Of a stretch of DNA of 64,000 nucleotides, positions 24,067 to 31,129 are shown in pieces. Under the pieces are notes generated by a model. That model was not told the origin of the DNA, did not search any database, and saw nothing but the letters and a program-made list of their open reading frames with translations. The stretch is taken from positions 62,001 to 126,000 of the forward strand of contig NZ_JACRST010000002.1 in the NCBI RefSeq assembly GCF_014384885.1. The letters are read 5' to 3'. The DNA comes from Ligaoa zhengdingensis (GTDB lineage: Bacteria; Bacillota; Clostridia; Oscillospirales; Ruminococcaceae). The position numbers and the translations under genes are program-made. Every line of letters begins with the position of its first letter. The first letter of the stretch is position 1.

Positions 24067-25251
24067 ATGGCTGAAACAAGATTTGTCTACGCCGACAACG
24101 CGGCGACTACAAAAATATCCGACGCGGTTTTCGACGCGATGGTTCCATGGCTCAAAGAGGGCTATGGCAACCCTTCGAGCATCTACCGCAAGGGCGACGA
24201 GGCCGCGCGAGCCGTTTTAAAGGCGCGCGAACAGGTCGCGGCGGCGCTCGGCGCTGAGCCCCGCGAGATCTACTTCACATCGGGCGGCTCCGAGGCGGAC
24301 AACTGGGCGATCAAAGGGGTTGCCCACACGTTCGCCAAGAAGGGAAAAAAGCATATCATCACCTCGGTGTTTGAACATCATGCAGTGCTTCACACCTGCG
24401 ATGCCCTGCGCAAGGAAGGTTTTGAGATCACCTATCTGCCGGTGGACGACATGGGATTAGTGAGCGTGGAGGATGTCAAAAACGCTATCCGTGAGGACAC
24501 CGCCCTGGTGTCGGTCATGTACGCCAACAACGAGATCGGCACCGTACAGCCGATCTCAGAGATCGGCGCCCTATGCCACGAGCGCAAGGTGCTGTTCCAT
24601 ACCGATGCGGTGCAGGCGGTCGGCAATCTGCCGATCGACGTCAAGGCGCAGCAGATCGATCTGCTCTCCCTTTCCGCGCATAAAATTCACGGACCCAAGG
24701 GTGTGGGCGCGCTTTACTGCCGCCGCGGCATCCTGCTGCCCAACCTGATCGACGGCGGCGGCCAGGAGGGCGGCCACCGCGCGGGCACCGAAAACGTCGC
24801 TGGCATTGTGGGGCTGGGCGTGGCCATCACCAAGGCAATGGAGACCTTGCCCGAGCGCGCTGCGCGGCTGCGTGCGTTGCGCGACCGGCTGATCGACGGG
24901 CTGCTGCCGATTGAGCGCTGCCGCCTCAACGGCGACCGGGAAAAACGCCTGCCCGGCAACGTCAATATCTCGTTCGAAGGGGTGGAGGGCGAAAGCCTGC
25001 TGCTCACCCTCGACGCGCACGGCATCTGCGCTTCTTCCGGTTCCGCCTGCACCTCCGGTTCGCTCGATCCCAGCCATGTGCTGCTGGCCATCGGGCTGCC
25101 GGCCGAAGTCGCTCACGGCTCGCTGCGCCTGTCGCTCAGCGACGACACCTCCGAGGAGGACGTGGATTACATGCTTTCGGTGATCCCGGGCGTGATTGAA
25201 AAGCTGCGCGCCATGTCCCCGCTGTGGGAGCGCATCATCTCCGAGAAATAA
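24067..25251 (+). CDS. iscS: Cysteine desulfurase (NifS/IscS family)
   Basis: Protein of 394 residues with an ATG at 24067 and GGAGG about nine bases upstream. It is a PLP enzyme that takes sulfur from L-cysteine as persulfide. Visible features are YADNAATTKIS at the N-terminus, TSGGSEADNWAI, the Schiff-base lysine in SAHKIHGPKG (Lys206) and the sulfur-carrying loop SSGSACTSGS with catalytic Cys328. The short Clostridial NifS-like form lacks the long IscS C-terminal tail. It is followed by iscU and mnmA in one + strand operon, so the sulfur can go both to Fe-S cluster assembly and to tRNA thiolation. No Rrf2-type regulator gene is adjacent. Confidence 0.96.
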   Translation: MAETRFVYADNAATTKISDAVFDAMVPWLKEGYGNPSSIYRKGDEAARAVLKAREQVAAALGAEPREIYFTSGGSEADNWAIKGVAHTFAKKGKKHIITSVFEHHAVLHTCDALRKEGFEITYLPVDDMGLVSVEDVKNAIREDTALVSVMYANNEIGTVQPISEIGALCHERKVLFHTDAVQAVGNLPIDVKAQQIDLLSLSAHKIHGPKGVGALYCRRGILLPNLIDGGGQEGGHRAGTENVAGIVGLGVAITKAMETLPERAARLRALRDRLIDGLLPIERCRLNGDREKRLPGNVNISFEGVEGESLLLTLDAHGICASSGSACTSGSLDPSHVLLAIGLPAEVAHGSLRLSLSDDTSEEDVDYMLSVIPGVIEKLRAMSPLWERIISEK

Positions 25252-25315
25252 ACAGATTCAGCATAGAAATCATATACACCGGCGGCTGCCGGACGGACAA
25301 GGAGGATTCTTTCTT

Positions 25316-25753
25316 ATGGCAATGTTATACAGCGACAAGGTGATGGATCACTTCACCAATCCCCGCAATGTGGGCGAGCTCGCCGACGCAAACGGCATCG
25401 GCGAGGTGGGCAACGCGAAGTGCGGCGACATTATGAAGATGTACATCAAAGTGGACAAGGGTGTCATCACCGACGTGAAGTTTAAGACCTTCGGCTGCGG
25501 TGCGGCCATCGCAACCAGCTCGATGGCCACTGAGATGATCAAGGGCAAGACGATCGAGGATGCGCTGAAGCTCACCAACAAGGCGGTTGTGGAGGCGCTG
25601 GAGGGCCTGCCTCCGGTCAAGATCCACTGTTCTGTACTGGCTGAGCAGGCGGTGCGCGCCGCTGTGGCCGACTACTACAAGCGCCTGGGCATCGATCCCG
25701 GCCCGATCGTCGGCGAGATCGGCGACTGCCACGCTTGCAGCCATGATGAATAA
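25316..25753 (+). CDS. iscU: Iron-sulfur cluster scaffold protein NifU/IscU
   Basis: Protein of 145 residues with an ATG at 25316 and AAGGAGG at 25299-25305. It begins with YSDKVMDHFTNPRNVGE, a hallmark of IscU-type scaffolds. The three cluster-ligand cysteines are Cys36 (GNAKCGDIM), Cys61 (FGCGAAIATSS) and Cys105 (IHCSVLAEQAV). GNAKCGD has the Asp two residues after the first Cys, as expected. The C-terminal tail carries two extra cysteines (DCHACSHDE), seen in Clostridial homologues. It assembles [Fe-S] clusters with sulfur from IscS. The stop overlaps the mnmA start. Confidence 0.96.
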   Translation: MAMLYSDKVMDHFTNPRNVGELADANGIGEVGNAKCGDIMKMYIKVDKGVITDVKFKTFGCGAAIATSSMATEMIKGKTIEDALKLTNKAVVEALEGLPPVKIHCSVLAEQAVRAAVADYYKRLGIDPGPIVGEIGDCHACSHDE

Positions 25754-26831
25754 TTCCAAGGTATTGGTCGCGCTGAGCGGAGGAGTGGACTCCTCCGCTT
25801 GCGTCGTTTTATTGCAGCGGGCGGGCTACGAGGTGGAGGCCGCGGTGCTCGACCTGTTTCCGGGCGCCCAGGCCACTGTGGAGGCTGCTCAGGAGACCGC
25901 TGAACGCCTCGGCGTCCGGCTGCACGTGGTACGCGAGCACGATGCGTTCCACCGGAATGTCGTCCTCCCCTTCTGCGAGGAGTACCGCGCGGGGCGCACT
26001 CCCAATCCGTGTATCCTCTGTAACCCCACCACAAAATTTCACTTTCTGATGAAAACCGCCGATGAACTGGGCATCGGGCAGGTGGCCACCGGGCACTATG
26101 CCCGCATCGAGCGCGCCCAAATCGGCGGCGCGGATGCCTGGCTATTGCAGCGCGCGGGCTTTTTGCCCCGTGACCAAAGCTACATGCTCTACCGCCTCGG
26201 GCAGAGCACCCTGTCCCGCCTGATACTCCCGCTGCACAGCCTCGCCAAGGACGAGGTGCGCCGTATCGCCGCTGAAGCCGGACTCCCGGCGGCGGACAAG
26301 CCCGACAGCCAGGAAATCTGCTTTATCCCCGAGGGCAACTATGCCTCCTACATCGAAAAACTCCTGGGGCCCCTGCCCGGCGGCGACCTGATCGCGCCGG
26401 ACGGCAGCGTCTGTGGTCGCCACAAGGGGATTCTGCACTATACGGTGGGGCAGCGCAAGGGGCTCGGTGTGGCGCTGGGCCGGCCGGTGTTTGTCTCGCA
26501 CATCGATGCGGCACAAAACCGCGTCTATCTCGCCGAAGCTGGGCAGGAGTACGCCGGGGCGGTGGAGCTGATCAACTGCGTGACGCACCCCGCGCTGGCT
26601 CTGGCCGGGCGCAGCGAAACGGGCTCCTGTCGCGTCGAGGTGAAAATCCGCTCGATGGCAAGGCCGGTTCCCGCCTATTTGACGCTGCTGGAATCTGACC
26701 GGGCGCGATTGGAATTCGATGAACCTCAGCGCGCGCCTGCGCCCGGGCAAAGCGCGGTGTGCTACTGCGGCGATACCGTGGCCGGCGGCGGTTTGATCGA
26801 CCATTCCTTTGCCGGCACTGACGATGAATAA
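25743..26831 (+). CDS. mnmA: tRNA-specific 2-thiouridylase MnmA
   Basis: Protein of 362 residues starting at the ATGATG at 25743/25746, which overlaps the iscU stop by 11 or 8 nt. The PP-loop motif LSGGVDSSACV (residues 11-21) binds ATP. TPNPCILCNPTTKF contains the catalytic Cys93, and DSQEICFIPEGNY the partner Cys193. GQVATGHYARI and DQSYMLYRL are further family hallmarks. MnmA adds sulfur at C2 of U34 in tRNAs for Lys, Glu and Gln. Location after iscS-iscU suggests direct sulfur supply from IscS; no Tus-type relay genes are seen here. A strong terminator follows. Confidence 0.95.
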   Translation: MMNNSKVLVALSGGVDSSACVVLLQRAGYEVEAAVLDLFPGAQATVEAAQETAERLGVRLHVVREHDAFHRNVVLPFCEEYRAGRTPNPCILCNPTTKFHFLMKTADELGIGQVATGHYARIERAQIGGADAWLLQRAGFLPRDQSYMLYRLGQSTLSRLILPLHSLAKDEVRRIAAEAGLPAADKPDSQEICFIPEGNYASYIEKLLGPLPGGDLIAPDGSVCGRHKGILHYTVGQRKGLGVALGRPVFVSHIDAAQNRVYLAEAGQEYAGAVELINCVTHPALALAGRSETGSCRVEVKIRSMARPVPAYLTLLESDRARLEFDEPQRAPAPGQSAVCYCGDTVAGGGLIDHSFAGTDDE

Positions 26832-26833
26832 AG

Positions 26834-26877
26834 CAAAAACCAGGGGGCGCTCCGACGGGAGCGCCCCCTGGTTTTTT
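26834..26877. terminator. Bidirectional intrinsic terminator between mnmA and the ABC importer operon
   Basis: AAAAACCAGGGGGCGCTCC, loop GACG, GGAGCGCCCCCTGGTTTTTT: a long GC-rich stem with T-runs on both strands. It serves converging transcripts from mnmA (+) and the ABC ATPase gene (-). Confidence 0.95.
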
Positions 26878-26887
26878 ACTATTTTGG

Positions 26888-27682
26888 TCACGCGAGCATC
26901 ATGCGGTCGTTGGCGAACTCTCCGCCGCTGGCCTGCTCGAACTTTTCCAGCAAGTCCTTAACGTGCAGGTTGCTCTTCTCCTCCCCCGACACGTCGTAAA
27001 TGATGTTCCCCTCGTGCATCATGATCAACCGGTTGCCCATGCGGATTGCATCCTTCATGTTGTGGGTAATCATCAGGGTGGTGAGCTGGTCGCGGGATAC
27101 GATCTCGTCGGTGAGCTCCAGCACCTTGCGCGCAGTTTTGGGGTCGAGCGCCGCGGTATGCTCGTCGAGCAACAGCAGCTTCGGCTTTTGCAGGGTCGCC
27201 ATCAGCAGGGTGAGCGCCTGCCGCTGGCCGCCAGAGAGCAGGCCGACCTTGGAGCTGAGGCGGTTTTCCAGCCCCAGATCGAGCGACTTGAGGCGTTCCA
27301 CATACTCCTCGCGCTCCTCCTTGGAGATTCCCCACCGCAGGGTGCGCTTTTTGCCGCGCCGGAACGCCATCGCCAAGTTCTCCTCGATGCCCATGTCAGC
27401 GGCCGTGCCCATCATCGGGTCTTGAAACACCCTACCGAGCAGCTTGGCGCGCTGATATTCGGGCTGGCGGGTGATGTCCGCCCCGTCGATCGTCACAGCG
27501 CCCTCGTCGCAGGGAAACACCCCGGCGATCAGGTTGAGCAGGGTGGATTTACCCGCGCCGTTGCCGCCGATGACCGTGACAAAATCGCCCGGGTTCAGGT
27601 GCAGGCTCACATCGGTGAGGGCGCGCTTTTCATTGATGGTTCCGCCATTAAAGGTTTTAGAGACATGGTTCAAATACAGCAT
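26888..27682 (-). CDS. ABC transporter ATP-binding protein (TrpZ-like importer)
   Basis: Protein of 264 residues with an ATG at 27682. Walker A is GGNGAGKSTLL (about 39-49), the signature motif LLSGGQRQAL, Walker B LLLLDEHTAALD, and the switch histidine is in LMITHNMKDA. Together with the adjacent permease and the lipoprotein it forms an importer of the family whose binding proteins are ABC_sub_bind/COG2984. In Firmicutes these are linked to tryptophan or tyrosine uptake (TrpXYZ) or to other small substrates. The substrate here is not determined by sequence. Gene order from the promoter is binding protein, permease, ATPase. Confidence 0.9.
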   Translation of the reverse strand: MLYLNHVSKTFNGGTINEKRALTDVSLHLNPGDFVTVIGGNGAGKSTLLNLIAGVFPCDEGAVTIDGADITRQPEYQRAKLLGRVFQDPMMGTAADMGIEENLAMAFRRGKKRTLRWGISKEEREEYVERLKSLDLGLENRLSSKVGLLSGGQRQALTLLMATLQKPKLLLLDEHTAALDPKTARKVLELTDEIVSRDQLTTLMITHNMKDAIRMGNRLIMMHEGNIIYDVSGEEKSNLHVKDLLEKFEQASGGEFANDRMMLA

Positions 27683-27697
27683 CGCTTTTACCCTCCC

Positions 27698-28633
27698 TCA
27701 CTGTGCAGCCCGTGAAGCGGGCTGTTTCTTTTTCCCATTGGGGAACAACCATTTCCGGATGACCGGCAACGCGAGCGCCAGGGCCACCAGGATGGCTGTG
27801 ATCATCTTCTGGTCGGTCGCTTTCATACCGAGCTGCAACACAATCGCGATGACCACGCGGTAGAGCACCGAGCCGATCACCACCGACGCCAGGCAATAGG
27901 CGAAGTTGAACCGCTTGCCGAACACCACCTCGCCGATGATCACCGAGGCAAGGCCGATGACGATCGCACCGGTTCCCATATCCACCAACGCATAGCCCTG
28001 CTGTTGGGCCACCAGCGCGCCGGACAGCGCCACCAAACCGTTGGAGAGCATCAGGCCGAGCACCTTCATGGAATTGGTGTTACCCCCCAGGGCGCGCACC
28101 ATATATTCGTTGTTGCCCGTCGCGCGGATGCAGCAGCCGATCTCGGTGCCAAAAAACCAATAGAGTGCGGCGATGATGACAGCACTGAGCGCAAGCCCCA
28201 GCAGAATGGTGATGGTATCGTAACTGAGGCCGGGAAAGACCTTTTGAAGCTGGCTGAATATCGTGGTGCTGCCCAACAGCGGAATGTTCGGCTTATCCCC
28301 CATGATGCGGATGTTGATGGAATACAGCGCGATTTGGGTCAGGATTCCCGCCAGGATCGCGGGAATTTTAAACTTGGTATGCAACAGGCCGGTGATAATA
28401 CCGGTCAGCATGCCCGCCGCCAGCGACACCAACAGCGTGAGAAACGGATCCACCTTGAGCGAAATCAGGATCGCGCTGACCGCGCCGCCGGTGGCGAAGC
28501 TGCCGTCCACCGTCAGGTCGGCGAAATCGAGCACCTTAAAGGTGATGTAGACGCCCAGCGCCATAATGCCCCACAGGATTCCCTGTGCGACCGCGCCCCA
28601 CATGGCACCGCCAATAGCTGATAACATTTGCAT
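27698..28633 (-). CDS. ABC transporter permease (TrpY-like, BPD_transp_2 family)
   Basis: About 311 residues. The ATG at 28633 has GAGGAG 11 bases upstream; a GTG at 28645 overlaps that site and is less likely. The protein is very hydrophobic, with eight or so predicted helices, and has the GNNEYMVRALGGN and LMLSNGLVALSGAL sequences seen in permeases of the branched-chain amino acid/ribose-type fold. Sequences such as LTVDGSFATGGAVSA near the N-terminus match the COG4120 permeases paired with ABC_sub_bind proteins. It ends in a Lys-rich cytoplasmic tail (NGKKKQPASRAAQ) and is 15 nt from the ATPase gene. Confidence 0.9.
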   Translation of the reverse strand: MQMLSAIGGAMWGAVAQGILWGIMALGVYITFKVLDFADLTVDGSFATGGAVSAILISLKVDPFLTLLVSLAAGMLTGIITGLLHTKFKIPAILAGILTQIALYSINIRIMGDKPNIPLLGSTTIFSQLQKVFPGLSYDTITILLGLALSAVIIAALYWFFGTEIGCCIRATGNNEYMVRALGGNTNSMKVLGLMLSNGLVALSGALVAQQQGYALVDMGTGAIVIGLASVIIGEVVFGKRFNFAYCLASVVIGSVLYRVVIAIVLQLGMKATDQKMITAILVALALALPVIRKWLFPNGKKKQPASRAAQ

Positions 28634-28672
28634 ATCAGAAAGCACTCCTCGTTTTTGTTTTTGATACAGCTT

Positions 28673-28705
28673 GCAGCGACAGAAGGAAACTCCCTCTGTC
28701 GCTGC
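28673..28705 (-). promoter_or_regulatory. Intercistronic hairpin between the binding-protein and permease genes
   Basis: Perfect 11-bp inverted repeat GCAGCGACAGA/TCTGTCGCTGC with an 11-nt loop, lying after the binding-protein stop and about 40 nt before the permease start. On the minus (sense) strand no U-tract follows, so it fits an mRNA-stabilising or processing stem giving more binding protein than permease, rather than a terminator. Confidence 0.5.
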
Positions 28706-28768
28706 TTGTTTTGCTCTATGTCGGTTCCAAAGCGCGCCTCAAACGCGTCCGGCGCCGTCCTGTCGTTG

Positions 28769-29827
28769 TTATTCCGCTTCCGGCGTCTCGACCATCCGCG
28801 CCTTGGCGGCGAGATCCTCCGGAATGGTGAGGCCCAACGCATCGGCTGTGGTCGTGTTGATAACCAGCTCGGTCTCTTGCAGATATTCGATCGGCATGTC
28901 GCCGGGATTTGCGCCCTCGGCCAAGATTTTAACCGCCATGGCGGCCGTCTGTTTGCCCAGGTTGTAGTAGCTCAACCCGTAGGTGGCCAAGGCGCCGTTC
29001 TCCACCATGCCGGGCTCCGCCGCGATGATGGGGATTTTGAGCTGGTTGGCGACCATGCTGACAGTCACCATCGCGTTGGCAATCATGTTGTCGGTCGGGG
29101 TGTAGATAGCGTCCACCTTGCCCGCCATCGACTGCATCACCTGCTGAATCTCATTGGCATTGGTCACGGTGAAGTCGACGCTCTCGATCCCCTTGGTCTC
29201 CAACTCCGCTTTGGCCAAACCCACCTGGAACTCGGAGTTTGCCTCGCTCGAGCAGTACAGCATTCCCACCTTCTTGGCGCCCGGCACCAGCTGGGTGAGC
29301 AGCTCCATCTGCTCTTTGATCGGGTTGAGGTCGGAGGTACCGCTGACATTGCCGCCGGGCGCCTCGTTGGAGGCGACCAGCTGCGCGTCAGCCGGATCGG
29401 TGACCGCTGTGACCAGGATCGGGATATCCTTGGTTTTATTGGCGACCGCCTGCGCCGCCGGGGTGGCGATGGCCAGAATCAGGTCGTTCTTGTCGTTGAT
29501 CAGCTTATCCGCGATGGTGACACAGTTGGACTGCTCGCCCTGCGCGTTCTGATAAGTGATCTTGATATTTTTGCCGTCCTCATAGCCGGCCTCCTTCAGG
29601 CCGTCCACAAAGCCCTCATAGGCCGCGTCGAGCGCGGTGTGGGGCAGCAGCTGGATCACGCCGATGTTGTACACCTTGTCGGTGCTCGGTGTGGAAGCGC
29701 CTTCCTCAGAGGGCTGGGCATCGCTCGAAACGGGCGCTGCCGGTGCGCTCGACGAGGGGCTGGAACCGCAGGAAACCATGCCCACCGCCATGGCGGCTGT
29801 CAACAGAATCGCAAGTATCTTTTTCAT
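28769..29827 (-). CDS. ABC transporter substrate-binding lipoprotein (TrpX-like, ABC_sub_bind family)
   Basis: About 352 residues. The ATG at 29827 (MKKILAILLT) is preferred; an in-frame ATG at 29839 sits directly on the GAGAGG site. A lipoprotein signal peptide ends in MVSCGSSPS, with the lipid-anchored Cys at about residue 20 followed by a Ser/Ala/Pro-rich linker. The mature part begins YNIGVIQLLPHTALDAAYEGF, and continues with YQNAQGEQSNCVTIADKL and PILVTAVTDPADAQLV, typical of PF04392 proteins. It captures substrate outside the membrane for the permease and ATPase encoded downstream. The family often binds aromatic amino acids, but the ligand is not certain here. Confidence 0.92.
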   Translation of the reverse strand: MKKILAILLTAAMAVGMVSCGSSPSSSAPAAPVSSDAQPSEEGASTPSTDKVYNIGVIQLLPHTALDAAYEGFVDGLKEAGYEDGKNIKITYQNAQGEQSNCVTIADKLINDKNDLILAIATPAAQAVANKTKDIPILVTAVTDPADAQLVASNEAPGGNVSGTSDLNPIKEQMELLTQLVPGAKKVGMLYCSSEANSEFQVGLAKAELETKGIESVDFTVTNANEIQQVMQSMAGKVDAIYTPTDNMIANAMVTVSMVANQLKIPIIAAEPGMVENGALATYGLSYYNLGKQTAAMAVKILAEGANPGDMPIEYLQETELVINTTTADALGLTIPEDLAAKARMVETPEAE

Positions 29828-29902
29828 CGTTACATTCATCCTCTCACGGGCGGGAGCTTTCGCGCCACACCACTTTAACGCTTTAAACTATCCATGTTGG
29901 TA

Positions 29903-29931
29903 AGTATACACCTTCCGCGCATCCCCGTCAA
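29903..29931 (-). promoter_or_regulatory. Promoter of the ABC importer operon
   Basis: Minus strand: TTGACG (29931-29926), 17-nt spacer, TATACT (29908-29903). The leader is about 70 nt; no T-box or other riboswitch was recognised in it, although such operons are often T-box controlled. Confidence 0.8.
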
Positions 29932-30023
29932 GCCCTATTTCGCCAAACATCTTTTCCACAAAATCTGAAAAAATGTGGATTCTGCGGGGGCACATTGTGG
30001 AGAATTTTGTCCACAATGCGGGA

Positions 30024-30052
30024 TTGGCCCGGCCCGCGCGCTGTGGTATACT
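30024..30052 (+). promoter_or_regulatory. Promoter of the EamA-like gene
   Basis: TTGGCC (30024-30029), 17-nt spacer, TATACT (30047-30052), about 33 nt before the ATG. It is back-to-back with the importer promoter, about 90 nt away. Confidence 0.65.
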
Positions 30053-30084
30053 GGATTTACTTTACAAACAAGGGGGTCTTTCAC

Positions 30085-30510
30085 ATGCTGTCTTATTACC
30101 TTCCCGCCCTGCTCATCGTCTGCTCCAACGTCGTTTACAACCTGTGTACCAAATCGGTACCCGCGCGTGCCAATTCCTACTTCACCCTATTTGTGGTCTA
30201 TCTGGTGGGCGCTGCGGTTTCGCTCGGCCTCTTCTTTGCAACCAGCCCGGAAAAAAACCTGACCGCACAGCTACATACCCTCAACTGGGCCCCGTTGCTG
30301 CTCGGATTCTCAGTCGTAGGGCTGGAGGCCGGCTACATCCTGCTCTACCGGGCGGGATGGAAGGTCAGCGTGGGGTCGTTGGTGTGCAACATCGCCCTGG
30401 CGCTGGTGTTGCTGGTGATCGGCGTGCTGTTCTACCGCGAAAAGCTGTCGGCCAACCAGTTGGTCGGAATGGCGCTCTGCCTGGGCGGGCTGTGGTTCAT
30501 CAACCGGTAA
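30085..30510 (+). CDS. Single-domain EamA/EmrE-like membrane protein
   Basis: Protein of 141 residues with an ATG at 30085 and AGGGGG eight bases upstream. Four membrane helices are predicted (about 2-20, 30-50, 65-85 and 90-138, the last region holding two short ones). The C-terminal half shows the EamA signature: a helix, then VLFYREKLSANQLVGMALCLGGLWFINR-like sequence (given in part: FYREKLS, LVGMALCLGGL). Full EamA transporters have two such domains and about 300 residues; a half-size protein would have to dimerise, as EmrE does. Substrate unknown. It is monocistronic, divergent from the ABC importer and followed by a terminator. Confidence 0.8.
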   Translation: MLSYYLPALLIVCSNVVYNLCTKSVPARANSYFTLFVVYLVGAAVSLGLFFATSPEKNLTAQLHTLNWAPLLLGFSVVGLEAGYILLYRAGWKVSVGSLVCNIALALVLLVIGVLFYREKLSANQLVGMALCLGGLWFINR

Positions 30511-30516
30511 ACAAAA

Positions 30517-30555
30517 GACGCGCCCGGGAAAAGGTCCCAGGTGCGTCCTCTTTTT
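30517..30555. terminator. Intrinsic terminator after the EamA-like gene
   Basis: GACGCGCCCGGG, loop AAAAGG, TCCCAGGTGCGTC (30517-30547), then TTTTT at 30551-30555 on the + strand. The minus strand also ends with TTTTG, so it can serve the convergent gene at 30563-31003. Confidence 0.82.
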
Positions 30556-30562
30556 GTCGCTG

Positions 30563-31003
30563 TTAAATTCTCCGCTTGAGGTGGTTGAGCTCCCGCTCCT
30601 GACGCTCGGTCTCATCGCGCAGGGCGCCCAGTTCGTAGCGTATCTGGTCGTTGCCCGTCTTGACCGCGTCGGCGATGAGCAGCGAAATCGCGCGGTTGTT
30701 CCGCTCGATAAAGTCGAATATCTTCTGGTTGTTGAGCTGGATGTAATCGAATACACGCTGATTGTTGTCCGCCATAGCGAGGGCAAGCTTGTGGTTGTTG
30801 GCCTCGAGCTCCTCGCGCGTCACCGTGTGCATCTCGCGCAACTGCTCGCGGCGTTCGGCCTGCATATCCTGTCTCATCGCCTTCAAATTGGAGTCCAGCT
30901 CCAGCTTGAGCACCTTCATGCTCGCCTCAAGGTCCATGCGAATGAGGGAGTTGTTTTCGAGCAGCATCGATTTCAGCATCGAGAGGGTGTCGTCCATTGT
31001 CAT
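30563..31003 (-). CDS. Predicted coiled-coil protein of unknown function
   Basis: Protein of 146 residues. The ATG at 31003 (MTMDDTLSML) is chosen because AAAGGA lies six bases upstream; a longer open frame to 31102 has no ribosome-binding site. No signal peptide or membrane segment. Nearly the whole chain is charged and helical with heptad-like spacing: LKLELDSNLKAMRQD, ERREQLREMH, then NNQRVFDYIQLNNQKIFDFIERNN, an imperfect 11-residue repeat, and a C-terminal ETERQERELNHLKRRI. I do not recognise the family. It follows pnp by about 125 nt but the pnp terminator lies between, so it may be transcribed by read-through or from an unseen promoter. Confidence 0.7.
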   Translation of the reverse strand: MTMDDTLSMLKSMLLENNSLIRMDLEASMKVLKLELDSNLKAMRQDMQAERREQLREMHTVTREELEANNHKLALAMADNNQRVFDYIQLNNQKIFDFIERNNRAISLLIADAVKTGNDQIRYELGALRDETERQERELNHLKRRI

Positions 31004-31090
31004 CACCAATCCTTTGCCAAACAGTATAACACAGCTCCCCGACATTTCAAGGGGGATTTTAGGGCGTGAAAAAATTTCCAAAAGATAAGC

Positions 31091-31112
31091 CGCCGGTGGC
31101 AAACCACCGGCG
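31091..31112 (-). terminator. Intrinsic terminator of pnp
   Basis: Minus strand: CGCCGGTGG (31112-31104), loop TTTG, CCACCGGCG (31099-31091), followed by GCTTATCTTTT. It lies 17 nt after the pnp stop. Confidence 0.78.
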
Positions 31113-31129
31113 ACTGTCGCTTTTCTCTA

